64,000 nucleotides of DNA, taken from positions 55,118,484 to 55,182,483 of the forward strand of contig OY755241.1 of the NCBI GenBank assembly GCA_963576725.1. Reading direction: 5' to 3'. This DNA is from Azorinus chamasolen (lineage: Eukaryota > Mollusca > Bivalvia > Cardiida > Solecurtidae). Both the position numbers and the translations under genes were made by a program. Below are positions 33,572 through 44,691 of the stretch, one piece after another (the stretch's first letter is position 1; each line of letters begins with the position of its first letter). The notes beneath the pieces were generated by a model. That model saw nothing but the letters and a program-made list of their open reading frames with translations. It did no database searches and was not told the DNA's origin.

Positions 33572-34751
33572 TACATCTTCAGTATTATAGTTCTTTCACA
33601 AAACAGACATGTGTTTCAATTTCACCCCTATTCTTGACATTTATTCACAAGTTAACTGTTATTTAGAAGTTCCTCTGATTAGGCTCTTCACTGTTTGTCT
33701 TTGTTCTTATTCTGCAAAAGGTGTGGATCCTGATTTATGGAGAAGTGATTGCCAAATCTTTATAGTCAGGGTCATTACTGTTTGTGGCACATCTTCTGGT
33801 TTTTAAATAGCCTCCCTTGATGTGATTTATAACAGATTGCCTGTTTTGTGTGAGATATGACATATTGTAGCAAACCGGGTTGTCTCTGTTACCCATTCTG
33901 GGTCCTATTAACAGGGCCTACAATGTTTGCTGTATTCTACTGTTGTTAATGGTCTTGTTGCCAGTGTTTTATGTTAAGACACAGATCTATTATACCGTTA
34001 TAAGATCTCTTCAATCGTACTATGAGTTTGGTGTTGATTTCATTTATGTATATCTATATGATTTTGCTAATGTACCAATCTTGCACTCTTTTATTATCGC
34101 AAAATTCTCATGGCGAAATCAGTTGACGGCGTCAGATTTGATTACGTAATACATTCACGTCATGGATGACGTATGCATTCGCGTCATAAGCACTTGGCAA
34201 TGGTATACTATTAATAAATGGAATTCCCAGAGTTTAAAAATAGTCCTGAAAACTCATGACGTCATTTATTCATGTCATCTTTTGCTGACACAGTCTATGT
34301 ACATGATGCAGTTTGTCACTGATGCATGATAATGTTAGTTCTAATCGATCTAAATCGTCAACTCGGTGAAATGGGGTTGCATTTACCTATGAATTCCACA
34401 TGCAGCCTTTTTGCACCAGAGCCAACGATTTTTGAATTTCAATTTCTATTTCCCATTGCAAGCAATGCAGATCCTGATGAGAGTGATCCTACAGGAACTC
34501 ACTCATCCGGGTCTACACTGCGTGTGGTAAAAATTGTGCTTAGCACATAATGGATTACACTCAGATCTGTTTATCACCAGTGCAAGGTTGGTGACTATGC
34601 AAAATTATTATGAAAGCATTACAAATTGTATATATGTAATTGTATATATGTTTTCTCTCTGTTTGAGGGCCTCATGGAAGATTGGTCATAACCAAATGAG
34701 TACTCTCGTTAAATAAAGTCTTTATTATTATTATTATTATTATTATTATTT
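33572..34751 (+). other. LINE 3' untranslated region with a hairpin and TTA tail
   Basis: No coding frame is supported. At 34461-34527 a hairpin joins CAGATCCTGATGAGAG to CTCATCCGGGTCTACACTG, which resembles the cores of the miniature elements. The end reads GTTAAATAAAGTCTTTATTA followed by about nine TTA units, a usual LINE 3' terminus. Confidence 0.6.
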
Positions 34752-35159
34752 CATATTGTGGCTTTTTGGTCGTGTTTTTGTCATCAGGTCTTACCAAACA
34801 GCCTTTGTCCTATTTTTAAACACACTGGACGCTTAGTCTTTGAGAGTTAGGTGTGTGGTTACGATAAATAGCTGTGAATTCTCTTATAATTCAATTAAGA
34901 ATGACTTTGTAGAACTGTGGTATACATGAGTTGTAATGCTACTTTATTGTACAAAGAAGAGACAAAAATAAAGAAATAAATACTGGGCATCTAAAAGAAC
35001 CACAGACACAATGTCCACAATAAGAGTATGGCATCGCGCCCGGGTTTCTCTGTATCCTCTCCCCACTAACTGGGTCGTTCAATTAGCCCATAGTAAGCAG
35101 AAACATACGTTAATCAACACGAACAAACAAACAAACTATGTCGTAAAACAAACCCCATC

Positions 35160-35335
35160 TCCCTGTCTAATTTCTCACTCCCTCTCTCCTCCCCCGCTCT
35201 CTCTCTCTCTTTCTCTCTCTCTCTCACTTACTCACCCTCACTCACTCACTCACTTTATCACCCACTCACATCCCCATTCCCTCACTCATTTGCTCAATAA
35301 CCTCACTCACTCGCTCACTCAATCTGCATCAGATG
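35160..35335. repeat. CT / CTCA simple-sequence repeat
   Basis: A run of CTCTCT changes into CACTCACTCACT and CTCATTTGCTC. A long open frame here (35011-35403) is a by-product of low complexity. Confidence 0.85.
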
Positions 35336-35543
35336 ATAAATTTCGCAGACATTTAATTGGTGTGCAACGAATGAAAATAAGAATATACACAGCAAGCACG
35401 TGACGGTGTATCTAATTAAAAGAGTACATCGCATAAACATATGTTATCTTATATATAAGTTCACGGAACAGGGTCGGTCCACATGTTCGGCCAACATTAG
35501 TCACGACCCTCTCCTATTAATGAACATCTATTAGCTGAATATT

Positions 35544-35693
35544 TTAACCAATTCCCTCATATTGACGACTTTTGACGACTCTGTAAATGTCACTTTGTGA
35601 AACCATTTTGATATAGGAGCAAATGCTCTTTTTATCACAATGGTTTCAAACTACAAAATTTAAAAAAAAATAGCCTATGAGGTAATGGGTTAA
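35544..35693 (+). mobile_element. Short TTAA miniature element (ATTTGCTCC hairpin type)
   Basis: TTAACCAATTCCCTCATATTG to GAGGTAATGGGTTAA, about 150 bp, so it lacks some of the body present in 230-bp copies. The hairpin is reduced on the left arm (GAAACCATTTTGATATAGG). Confidence 0.75.
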
Positions 35694-35778
35694 TGGTACA
35701 TAAACGCAGGATTGTTTGCCTTCGCAGAAACTGTACAACCACAACACTTATCCTGTGAGCAATAAGCAAACGGTGCCA

Positions 35779-35992
35779 TTAACCTTTAGCCTGCTCTTGG
35801 CGGATGAGTGTTTACCTATGCAAACAGTTTAGATCCAGATGAGACGCCGAGTAACTCGGCGTCTCATCAGGATCCAAACTGTTTGACACTCTGGTTGCAT
35901 TTTTGTAGACAAAATGATTATAGCTTGAATTTTGAAAATGTAGTAGGTGCAAAAGTCAGTAAAAATAATTTGGTCATCAGGCTAAAGGTTAA
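35779..35992 (+). mobile_element. Complete TTAA miniature element with TTAACCTTTAGCCTG ends
   Basis: The left end TTAACCTTTAGCCTG pairs exactly with the right end CAGGCTAAAGGTTAA. The core hairpin joins CAGATGAGACGCCGAG to CTCGGCGTCTCATCAGGATC and is related to the cores of the CCCTTTCCC elements, although the outer ends differ. Confidence 0.85.
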
Positions 35993-37023
35993 TCGGGGTT
36001 TCGCTGATTTGTGTGACAGTGTAGAACCTGATCAGATACAACAATTTAAAAGTTATTTTAAAAGTCCAAAAGATTGGTTTGCATTGAACAGCTATGCTCA
36101 ATTGTATTTCACTGCTAATTGAAATTTCACAATTTTATGTTAATTGATTAAATCTACAAAGTGATTTTATCGTTTCAAATGGCTCCCGGCAAAACAATGT
36201 GGGAAAGACACACAGTGACGCCTCTCTAAAACAACCACCTAATGAGTAAACACGGGTGTTTATAAAAACAGATGGTTGCTTAACCAATTCCCATATATTG
36301 ATGCCTCTGTAAAAGTCTAAAAGAAACCATTGTGATAAATAGAGCATGATGTATTTATCACAATGGTTTCAAAACGACACACTTTTTATTATATTCCTCT
36401 TTTCTATTACATGCTCTTTTTCGGTAGATTTATTCAAACGGCTATGTCTAAAAATAGCACATGAGGGAATGGGCTAATGCAGGACGAAAGTAATACAGAA
36501 AGACCCGATGATAACTTCCTCCGTTACTTTTGTCTTGCATTAAGCTACCACCTGCACTAAACTCTTCTGATGTCTAATAAATGTCGTCCCGCACACATTG
36601 TCGTCTGCTTGAATTACCTGAACAGACATTCCTTCGGTTTCTTCTGAAAAAATAAGTGGTGTGTCAAACAGTTTGGATCTTGATGAGACACCGAGTTTCA
36701 CGTCTCATCTGGATCCAAACTGTTTGTAAAGGTAATCACTGCCTCGACAACTGCAACAAGCCGTTTGAATCGCTTTCCGGCAACTTTGGCGGTGAAGAGT
36801 CAATATTCAAACCTCCTTTGGTGATCGCGTTGGAGAGTGTTTACTGTATCTATAAATAACTCGAAATATTGACAAACATTTTAAATATCGATGTTCATGG
36901 GTTCGCATGGAATGGAACTATATGTAGTAATGTAAGCTTCCTTATGTATTTTATGTATAACATGTTCTGAAACAATGGTTATTTTTAATTATGTTATGAT
37001 GATGCGGACTTAATTGTTATACA

Positions 37024-37272
37024 TTAACTCGTTTGGCGCCAAATTTAAAAGTGTTGTCTGCAATAATAATTTCATATTAAATATAATTCTAAACTAAATA
37101 ATAAATGTATATTAGTAAAACATTTGTTTTTAAAAACCTGCATGCTTGGGATAAAATAATACAGAAAACAGTGAAGTCCCAGGTCAGATGCCGCCTTGAA
37201 AAGGCGGCATCTGACCTGGGACTGCACTGTTTTCAATGGTGCAACAGGCAACATTGGCGCCAAAAGAGTTAA
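37024..37272 (+). mobile_element. Complete TTAA miniature element with TTAACTCGTTTGGCGCC ends
   Basis: The left end TTAACTCGTTTGGCGCCAA matches the right end TTGGCGCCAAAAGAGTTAA. The core is a perfect hairpin: GTCCCAGGTCAGATGCCGCC paired to its exact complement around TTGAAAAG. Confidence 0.85.
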
Positions 37273-37865
37273 CACTTCACATGCTATTGGTAGCCTCACT
37301 CTAGTTTACAAACGTCTTGGGTCCACATGAGACATCATGCAGATGACTTTAATTTATACTGACAAATTACCGAATAGTTTAGACCCTGGTCAAACTGTAC
37401 ATTCGGAAGCAGTTTGGATAGGGTTTACACTATTTGCCATGCTTTCTAACCGATTTCAAAGGAACTATGGACGGTTTATCGTTTATCGATTCTTATCGGC
37501 TTATCGTTTTTCACTCCACAGCGACTCTTCAGTTTGCTCAACGAGGATATCCGATTGACGAAACCATAAAATGGCGGCGTAATTTCAAGCACTGCAAATT
37601 AATAACAGCGTGGGGTGGAGTACGACCTTGGTATTGCCTGATGCAAACAGTGAAATGATTTCTTGAAATTATTTGAGGCAAAAAGTGAAATACGTCCTTG
37701 ACATTCTTTGAGGCAAACGTGAGAACGTCTTCAATAATCTCTGAGGCAAAAGGTATTTTTTTAATTGAACATACTGCAGCTGAAATAGTGGCAGGACAGT
37801 GTTATCATTGTCTTCACCTGGGACTACGATCTACAAACGACAGATGTTACTTGTATCATGAGTAA

Positions 37866-39131
37866 ATGATGCCGCCTAAAATGAAGAAGTATTACTTTGT
37901 GGTATTTATTTGTTTGTTCAGTTTTATTTGGATACTAACACAAACAAACCATACTGTTTCCAACGACAGTCCGCCTAATAGTTTACTGATTGGAGTGAGG
38001 AATTCTACGTCTGGAACTGGAAGTTTTAAAACAGTCGGCCAAAGTAACAATTCGTTGGTATTGGTCGATTCCAAAATGATATTAAAAACTGTGGTTAAAA
38101 ACAGAGAGATATCGAATTTGATTGTGAATACATACATGCGGAGTGGTTCCACGTTTATCGGTAGTATTTTTTCTGTCCGTAAATATACGTTTGTTATGTA
38201 TGAGCCATTGTGGAAAGCTTTGAGGTTTCGGTTTTACAGTGGGCCAGAACACATTTGTCATTATTCTAGAACGGAATGTGCCCGAAGCAGCGACAACGTG
38301 GAACTTACTCTCGATGCAATATCACTAGAAAGGTCCCTGTTTTTCTTGAACAGTTTTATGGATTGCTCATTTGCAGACACTCGTTACTCGGATTTCTTCG
38401 TTGATGCGAAGCATTTTAAATCTGAGTTTCCGGATGTTAAACATGATTGGTCATTTTACAGGTACAATTCATGGGACGAATATAAGGCATGTGCCGCGTT
38501 GAATGGTTCAAAATTTCAAGACTGTCTCAAACTTATGGAACCAGTCTGTGAAAAAGCTGACCTACGTGTATCAAAAGTAATCAGAACAAGTCTAGATAAT
38601 TTAGAGGTACTGATGACGCTTAATCCAACTTTGAAAATAGTTCACTCTTTTCGCGACCCACGAGGTATCATCAACTCTCGGTTGAACACAGGATTTTACA
38701 AACCAAGAATCAGTACCCTAGACTTAATTAAGCAAGATATCACGACTATGTGCAGACGAATGAAAGCTGACTTTATTACAGCCAAGAAATATCTGACGCT
38801 CTATCCAGATCGTTTCATGGTAATTCAATACGAGAATTTATCGAATTTAACTGAATCGGCGCCACTACTCTACAAGTTTGCTGGCATGCCAGATGACGCG
38901 GTTCCCGATTTAAACAGCTTAAGCTCATCTTCGGGCAGGTTTGGTTTCCATGCCTACAGCTATCGCTGGTCGCTCCCTTGGTCGCTAGCTCAGTTCACGG
39001 CTTCAGAGTGTTCAAGTGTCATCAAGGATTTGGGATACCCCGAGTTTCATAGTGAATCCGAGTACAATGATAAAACAGTTGAAGTAGGAGAGAAGACACT
39101 CACGTTTGACTTATCTAAACTTGCGAGATAA
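37866..39131 (+). CDS. Carbohydrate sulfotransferase, Golgi type II membrane protein
   Basis: An uninterrupted frame of 421 residues. A short basic cytoplasmic start (MMPPKMKK) is followed by one membrane anchor (YYFVVFICLFSFIWIL), giving the type II topology of Golgi sulfotransferases. The 5'-phosphosulfate-binding loop is NTYMRSGSTFIGSIF (residues about 88-102) and the 3'-phosphate site is VHSFRDPRGIINSR (about 259-272). These place it in the family that moves sulfate from PAPS to carbohydrate, closest by motif to the CHST1/3/5 GlcNAc/Gal 6-O group; the acceptor sugar cannot be told. Several NxS/T sites lie in the lumenal part. The start at 37866 follows TGAGTAA, so no upstream extension is open. 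A TTAA element begins 44 bp after the stop. Confidence 0.9.
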   Translation: MMPPKMKKYYFVVFICLFSFIWILTQTNHTVSNDSPPNSLLIGVRNSTSGTGSFKTVGQSNNSLVLVDSKMILKTVVKNREISNLIVNTYMRSGSTFIGSIFSVRKYTFVMYEPLWKALRFRFYSGPEHICHYSRTECARSSDNVELTLDAISLERSLFFLNSFMDCSFADTRYSDFFVDAKHFKSEFPDVKHDWSFYRYNSWDEYKACAALNGSKFQDCLKLMEPVCEKADLRVSKVIRTSLDNLEVLMTLNPTLKIVHSFRDPRGIINSRLNTGFYKPRISTLDLIKQDITTMCRRMKADFITAKKYLTLYPDRFMVIQYENLSNLTESAPLLYKFAGMPDDAVPDLNSLSSSSGRFGFHAYSYRWSLPWSLAQFTASECSSVIKDLGYPEFHSESEYNDKTVEVGEKTLTFDLSKLAR

Positions 39132-39174
39132 CGTTTGACAACTATTGTAGACCTTCTCTGTAGTGCACATTGTA

Positions 39175-39403
39175 TTAACCAATTTGCGCCCAGTGGATTC
39201 TTCCATGTTTAAACATTGGATTAGTCCATTTTTTATTTAAGGGGTGCCTGGCCTAAATTTTCAATTTCGTTTTGTTTTACATTGAAATTCCTATCAGCAA
39301 ACAGTGTAGACTCTGATCAGACGCCGCATTATGCGGCGTCTGATCAGAGTCTACACTGTTTGCCTACGTCCCTTATATGGGATCGTGGGAGCAAATGGGT
39401 TAA
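39175..39403 (+). mobile_element. Complete TTAA miniature element after the sulfotransferase stop
   Basis: Left end TTAACCAATTTGCGCCC, right end GGGAGCAAATGGGTTAA. The core is a perfect hairpin (GACTCTGATCAGACGCCGC with exact complement). It probably lies in the 3' untranslated region of the sulfotransferase. Confidence 0.8.
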
Positions 39404-39419
39404 TAACCATGAACGTCTT

Positions 39420-39668
39420 TTAACCCTTTCTTCCATTAATATTTATGTAAGAATTAATGACGTCATTAATATTAATTAGACTAATTGTTATACTATCACA
39501 TGGATACGGAAAGTGATTGGCCTTGGTAGAAAGTGTAGAATCATATCTACATATCATAAGCAAACAGAGCAGACCCTGATCAGGCGGCTCCGACGGAAGC
39601 CATCTGATCTTGGTGTACTCTGTTTGCAAAGGCGTAGAAAAACGTATTTATGGAGTAAAGGGTTTTAA
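39420..39668 (+). mobile_element. TTAA miniature element (ATGAATATTCAAG subtype)
   Basis: TTAACCCTTTCTTCCATT to GGAGTAAAGGGTTTTAA. The hairpin joins GCAAACAGAGCAGACCCTGA to GATCTTGGTGTACTCTGTTT around GGCTCCGACGGAAGCC. Confidence 0.75.
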
Positions 39669-40009
39669 CACATAGACTATTTTTAAACCCAACCTGCTTG
39701 AAAAAAAATCTACTGAAAAGGAGCATTTACTACAAAAAGGGTAATTTTTATAATTATGTAGTTTTAAAACCATTTTGTTAATAGGACATTGCTCCTCTGG
39801 AGCAAATGCTCTATTTATCACAATAGTAGCATAAAGTGACTCTTACAGAGGCGTCAAAGACATAAATATGAGGACATGGGTTAAACCCTTGATCTCATGC
39901 ACGTTTATGTAAGAAACAATGACTTTATAAATATCAATGACATGTAGATGAATTTTGTAATGTCATATGAATTGGACGTTTTGGCCAAGACAGATTCTGT
40001 AGAATCATA

Positions 40010-40325
40010 AACAGTTGAACTTCGATATCTCAAACTTCAAGGGACCATACAAATTACTTCGAGATAACCAACGTTCGAGTTATCCGATTTATAATCTGGA
40101 CAATATATCGAATTCACAGCTTAATGCAAGTCTAAAGTAATGATGAAAGCTCCTGCATGCGCTTTAAGCATTACTTTAGACCTGCATTTAGCTGTCACAC
40201 ATGTTTCTAGATTTCCATAGTGATATATTTTAAAGCAGTTCTGTCTTGGAAGGGTCGAACATTTTTAGTCCGAGTTAACCCTTAATTCGAGTTATCCGAG
40301 TTCAAGATATCGAAGTTCAACTGTA
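40010..40325 (+). mobile_element. Pogo-like miniature element, CAGTTGAACTTCGATATC ends
   Basis: The left end CAGTTGAACTTCGATATC pairs with the right end GATATCGAAGTTCAACTG next to TA. The ends resemble Tigger/pogo termini. Inside sits a hairpin CTTAATGCAAGTCTAAAGTA with its complement, related to the hairpin of the CAGTAAA-ended elements. Confidence 0.75.
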
Positions 40326-40574
40326 TTTTCATAAGCAAACAGAGCAAACCCTGATCATATGGCTCTAAAGTTTTCAGAAACCTGTATTAATTTTAATCCT
40401 TTCACTTTCAAGAAATAATGACATCATGAATATTAATGAGATTATTTTTATAATGGCATATATGAACAAAGGACCATTTGGATTAGGATAAATGCATGAA
40501 AAAGCGTTTATATGAGGGAGGGAGTTTAACAGTTATCGGTATCTCTATATCCAAATTCTTTTTCTGTAAATGAA

Positions 40575-40782
40575 TACAGTAAATCCCTTTTTACACTGGA
40601 AATTAAATTTAGTATAAAAGTCGGTCCTGGAGACAGGTGGCAACTTAATGCTTGGTGAATGTCATACAGAAAGCTCCTCTAGGAGCTTTCTGTATGACTT
40701 TCATCCTGCATTAAGCAGCCACCTGCCTAAAAGTATCTAAATTATTCTTTACTAGAATACTGTTTAGAGTGGGTTTACTGTA
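40575..40782 (+). mobile_element. Complete TA-flanked miniature element, CAGTAAATCCC ends
   Basis: TACAGTAAATCCC at the left and GGGTTTACTGTA at the right, 208 bp, with hairpin CAACTTAATGCTTGGTGAAT...TTCATCCTGCATTAAGCAGC around GCTCCTCTAGGAGC. TA flanks and CAGT ends fit a Tc1/mariner-type miniature element. Its TTAA at 40711-40714 is the empty counterpart of the filled sites at 54427-54652 and 52904-53129. Confidence 0.85.
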
Positions 40783-41422
40783 CTATTGCGAGTATCCACA
40801 TATAAGTTTGGACTATGTTGATAGATCATTTATGTAGCACACCAGGTCAGTTTGTATTGCTCAATTTCTTTTACTACCTGGTAGACAGTTAACTAATTCC
40901 CTCCTAGACTATTTTTAGACCCAACCTCTTTGAATTAATCTACCGAAAAGGAGCATTAACTTTAGAAAAGGAGAATTTTAGAATTATGTAGGTTTGAAAT
41001 CATTGTGATAAATAGAGCATTTGCTCCTATGGAGCTAATGCTCTATTTATCACAATGGTATCAATAAATGAGTTTTACATAGGCACAAAAAGGCGTCAGT
41101 AGGAGAGAATGAGTTTAGGTAAGTACTCGTTTGTATATTTTACATTTATATTGCATCTCCGATTTTATGTAATTATTTACAGCAATTGATGTTGTACACC
41201 AATAAATACACTGTGGTCCTCGATGAGGTCCTAGGTCCGTTTTTAAAGTAAATCGAATGATCTGTTCTATTCGTTTATATTGCTGTACATGTATTTTAGA
41301 AATTATTAAGATAACTATTTGAATGAAAATGACGCATGACACTGTTTACACTGTATTTGTATCTCTGGAAGACGCTCAATAAATTACATTTTAACAAACA
41401 ATATCACACAAATCATCGGATT

Positions 41423-41643
41423 TTAACCCTTTCCCTGTTCTATGTTTATTTCAAACTTAAACAACTACTGAATACCCATGGACAAAATAGTTATAATAAA
41501 ATATGGAAGGTGAAACTAAAGAAAAAAATCTACCAATTCCATTAGCAAACAGAGCAGATCCTGATCAGACTAGGAGCCGTCTGATCTGGGTTTACTGTGT
41601 TTGCAGATGCGTGAAAAGGCGTTTATATTAAGGAAAGGGTTAA
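41423..41643 (+). mobile_element. TTAA miniature element (TTAACCCTTTCCCT type)
   Basis: TTAACCCTTTCCCTGTTC to AAGGAAAGGGTTAA. The hairpin centre is shortened (GATCAGACTAGGAGCCGTCT), so the left arm has lost a few bases. Confidence 0.8.
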
Positions 41644-42361
41644 TCAGTATGCTTGTGTTTATATTAGCAAGCTAGGTTATATATAAAGAAATAGTTTGTC
41701 CATTAGGCCAGACTAAGGGTTCCCTCCATTTCTGTTCAAAAATCAATCAGCGGGTCAATGTGAAAATGTCCTTTTACCAAGAACAAGTATGATTGCCGGA
41801 TTACCGGGTGCCGCAGACTTACCGATTTATCATAAAAAATCGCGTAGCCTTATCACGCGGTTAAAGGCTCGTAGGATCTCTGCACGGGCTTCGTTCAGAG
41901 GCTGCGCAAGGATCGGGCGGCAAACGGTCGATATTCGGTGGACATATAGCAAAACAAATTCGTGCGGCGATCGTAAGCTCTACCCTGTTTGCAAATGTTA
42001 GATAGCCCTTCCACCATGAATGTTAATTTAAGAAATTGTTACTGCACGAATATCCATGGACGGATGTTTTTATAATTACATATCAGGAAGGGAATTTTTA
42101 GCTGTGACAGAAACTCCAGAATCACATGCTTAGGCCTGTCAGTCGATAAACATACAGAGCAGACTCCGGTGAGAAAACTTCTACAGGAGCTGTTTGGACT
42201 GGGTCGAATCTGTTTTCAAAGGTGCCAAAAACTGTCTTTGTGAGGGAAAGGGTTAGGTTTTATTTATCATGCGAGAGCAGCAGACTTTACTGAAGCTATA
42301 TATCATATTGTGGGATGGTATTGCTATAGACTTTTGTAATCTTTGCTGAAGTCATCGTACA

Positions 42362-42591
42362 TTAACCCATTACCTCATAGGCTATTTTTAGACCCAACCT
42401 CTTTGAATAAATCTACCGAAAAGGAGCATTTACCAGAGAAAATGTCTTTTTTAGAATTTTGTAGTTTAGAAACCATTGTGATAAATAGAGCATTTGCTCC
42501 ACAGGAGCAAATGCTCTATTTGTCACAATGGTTTCAAAAAATTGGCTTTCACGAAGGCGTCAAAAGGGGTCAATATGAGGGAATGGGTTAA
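42362..42591 (+). mobile_element. Complete TTAA miniature element (ATTTGCTCC hairpin type)
   Basis: TTAACCCATTACCTCATAGG to ATGAGGGAATGGGTTAA, 230 bp. The hairpin GAAACCATTGTGATAAATAG pairs with its complement around GCTCCACAGGAGC. Confidence 0.85.
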
Positions 42592-43144
42592 TTCCTGTAG
42601 ACGTTCTATCTAAGCTCTGTCTAAGCGATACCTTGCAATGATATCACTCTCTCGCATGTCGTCCAGAGATAGTTTTACATGAAAAATCATCAGCGGGTCT
42701 ATTGTGGACAAGATGGATATCGAGAAAAACAGCCATACTGAAATCGTAAATTTTCACGAGCACCTTTCATAAATATACGATGAAAACATACGTAATCGGT
42801 CGTAAATAATGGTTAGTAAAATTCACTTTATCATTGTATTATCCACTTACGATGCTCGTAGCTTACGATCAGTACGATCGACTAACGTTGATGAAACTTA
42901 GATCCGATGTACTTGCTTTTCACCAATTAGCACATCAAAGAAATTATGACATCATGAAGGTTTATTAGCTGAACTTTTATAATGTTAACTTTAAAAGGAA
43001 TTTGATTTCTGTAACCAAAGTCATAGAATCAGATCTATATAATTCAAATAGGAGCCTATAGGAGCCGTCTGATCAGGGTCTGCTCTGTTTGGAAATGCAT
43101 GAAAACGTATTTAATTGAGGACAAGGGTTAATGCCAGGTTAACA

Positions 43145-43400
43145 TGGGTCGCCATATAACGTAGGTTTACGGTTAGTACCCTGGGTCAATTTATATTTAG
43201 ACTCCGGGTCGGTCAGTTTTTGTCTAGTACATCGGGTCAGTTTTTTGTTTATTAAACCCGGGCCAGGTTTTCAATACTCCGGGTCAATTTGTTTTTAGTT
43301 TCCCAGGTCGAGTTTGTTATGTTTATGTGGTCAATTTTTGTTCAGTGCCCGGGTCAATTTTTATTTAGTACACCCGGGCCAGTTTTTTTGCAAAATATTG
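43145..43400 (+). repeat. Minisatellite, ~33-bp unit (ACCCGGGTCAGTTTTTGTTT)
   Basis: About seven degenerate copies of CCGGGTCAATTTTTATTTAG with TACACC or TACTCC between them. No coding support. Confidence 0.7.
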
Positions 43401-43797
43401 ACCCGATATTTCTATGAGGGGCACCCTTTTCATTGTATCCGCTATAGTGCTCCCCTGGTGAACGAAAACTCTACACAAAAGCACAGACAAAGAAAATGAT
43501 ACAAATATAGATTTGACTGGTGTCAAAAGTTTAATAAAGATTCATAAATGCAACACCCCTCTAATGCGACCACCTAAAAGGGGTATAATTCTGAGTGGTA
43601 GAGGCAGGTGGTTGATTAATGCAGGACAAAAGTAATGCAGAAAGCTCCTACGGGAGCTTTCTGCATTACTTTCGTCCTGCATTAAGCAACCACTTTCTTA
43701 TAAAGATACCCATGTTTATTCATTAAGTGGTCGCATTAGAGGGGTTCTACATGTATTAACAAAACAATACACTTCCGTGTTCATAACAATACACTTT

Positions 43798-43871
43798 CTA
43801 TGAGTGGAATCGGTCGTAGTAGAAAGCCCTCCATCCAGCCTCAAGTTCTTTCTCAGAGACCTCTCTATTAC
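43798..43871 (-). CDS. Secreted four-EF-hand protein, exon 4 (terminal)
   Basis: Minus strand, acceptor TTGTTCCAG. Joined to exon 3 in phase 1 it completes EF loop 4 (DVDGNREVSEKE, residues 102-113) and continues LEAGWRAFYYDRFHS to TAG. Loop 4 has acidic residues at positions 1, 3 and 12, N at 5 and V at 8, as in calcium-binding EF hands, but R replaces the usual G at 6. The text after the loop (ELEAGWRAFYYD) resembles that after loop 2 (SEFESGWRHYGID), supporting an internal duplication. A possible AATAAA lies at 43715-43720 on this strand. Confidence 0.8.
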
Positions 43872-44691
43872 CTGGAACAATCAGTCGCATCCCTTGGAAA
43901 TGAGTATCATAACAGTACAAATCCATAACCCCTAGTCCTCCCCTCCACCCCCACCCCCACCCCATGACACGGTTCTCAGCCAGTCGTACACAATAGTGTA
44001 TCCTCCTAGATACAGTCCTAGATACAGTTCTAATGAGTACGAGCTAAACAGGGCAATGAAAGGAATTGTATTACCTCTTACTTAAATACAGTAAAACCTC
44101 TCTCTGACGGCTTATCGTAGCATATACTCTTAGACCAAATTCTTTGAATGAATCCACCGAAAAGGAGAATTTACTAGAGAAAAGGAAAGTTTTAGAGTTA
44201 ATAGGTTTGAAACCATTGTGATAAATAGAGCATTTGCTCCTATATGGCGCAGGCATTATTTAATTTCACAACGGAATAATTAATGGTCCAGGAAGCGACT
44301 GGACAGCAGGTGTAAAAGTGTAAGGATCTCAAATACGTTTATTGAATGAAAATATAGTTGAACTTCGATATTTCGAACTTCAAGGGACCATACAAATAAT
44401 TCGAGATAACAGAGGTTCGAATCATCTGATTTCTAGTATGAACAATTAAGTTCACAGCTTAATGCATGTCAAAAGTAATGCTGAAAGCTCCCGTAGGAGC
44501 TTTCAGCATTACATTCGACCTGCATTAAGCTGTCACATGTTTTTATAGATATGCGTAAGGATACATTTAAGAACATTTCTGTATTGTAACTTTTGGACGG
44601 ACTGAACATTTTATTCGAATTATCCAAAGTTCGAATTATCCGAGTTCGAGATATCGAAGTTCAACTGTACTGTTGGGGTTTTTTTGCGTAC
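43872..44691 (-). other. EF-hand gene intron 3 with two miniature elements
   Basis: A truncated ATTTGCTCC-type element lies at about 44125-44245 and a pogo-like element at 44353-44669 (TATAGTTGAACTTCGATA to GATATCGAAGTTCAACTGTA). The latter ends 22 bp from exon 3. Confidence 0.65.
44353..44669 (-). mobile_element. Pogo-like miniature element next to EF-hand exon 3
   Basis: Ends match the element at 40010-40325; the hairpin joins CTTAATGCATGTCAAAAGTA to its complement around AGCTCCCGTAGGAGCT. One C in the left end is T. Confidence 0.75.

Larger units (their letters stand above)
28706..34751 (+). mobile_element. Nearly intact CR1/L2-type LINE retrotransposon
   Basis: Two long frames in tandem (ORF1 28706-30415, ORF2 30481-33571 with one frameshift), then a 1.1-kb 3' region with AATAAA at 34712 and a terminal run of TTA repeats to about 34751. 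ORF1 with an SGNH esterase and ORF2 with apurinic-type endonuclease plus reverse transcriptase are typical of the CR1/L2 (Jockey-group) LINEs. The 5' boundary is not defined; sequence between about 28200 and 28705 is probably 5' untranslated. No target duplication was identified. The intact frames suggest recent insertion. Confidence 0.85.
34752..37865. other. Intergenic stretch with miniature elements and simple repeats
   Basis: Includes a CT- and CTCA-rich simple repeat at about 35160-35330, elements at 35544-35693, 35779-35992, about 36275-36475 and 37024-37272, a hairpin at about 36665-36727 (GGATCTTGATGAGACACC), and a relic near 37370-37435. The 300 bases before the sulfotransferase start show the repeated word TTGAGGCAAA at 37672, 37709 and 37741, function unknown. 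Confidence 0.5.
39132..43797. other. Intergenic stretch between the sulfotransferase and the EF-hand gene
   Basis: Elements: 39175-39403, 39420-39668, about 39675-39885 (ATTTGCTCC type), 40010-40325, 40575-40782, about 40890-41115, 41423-41643, 42362-42591, about 43000-43130 and about 43560-43750. A 33-bp minisatellite lies at 43145-43400. Sequence at 41780-42000 (GCGGTTAAAGGCTCGTAGG) is unlike its neighbours and GC-richer, but its 70-codon frame is not recognised. No gene is supported. Confidence 0.5.

Noticed and set aside
35011..35403. 130-codon serine/leucine-rich frame
   Set aside because: Made of CT and CTCA simple repeats.
35808..36122. 104-codon frame at a GAGACGCCGAG hairpin
   Set aside because: Most of its first half is the palindromic core of a TTAA element; the rest has no recognised similarity or splice support.
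41789..42001. 70-codon arginine-rich frame
   Set aside because: GC-richer than its surroundings but ends in a miniature-element relic and matches nothing I recognise.
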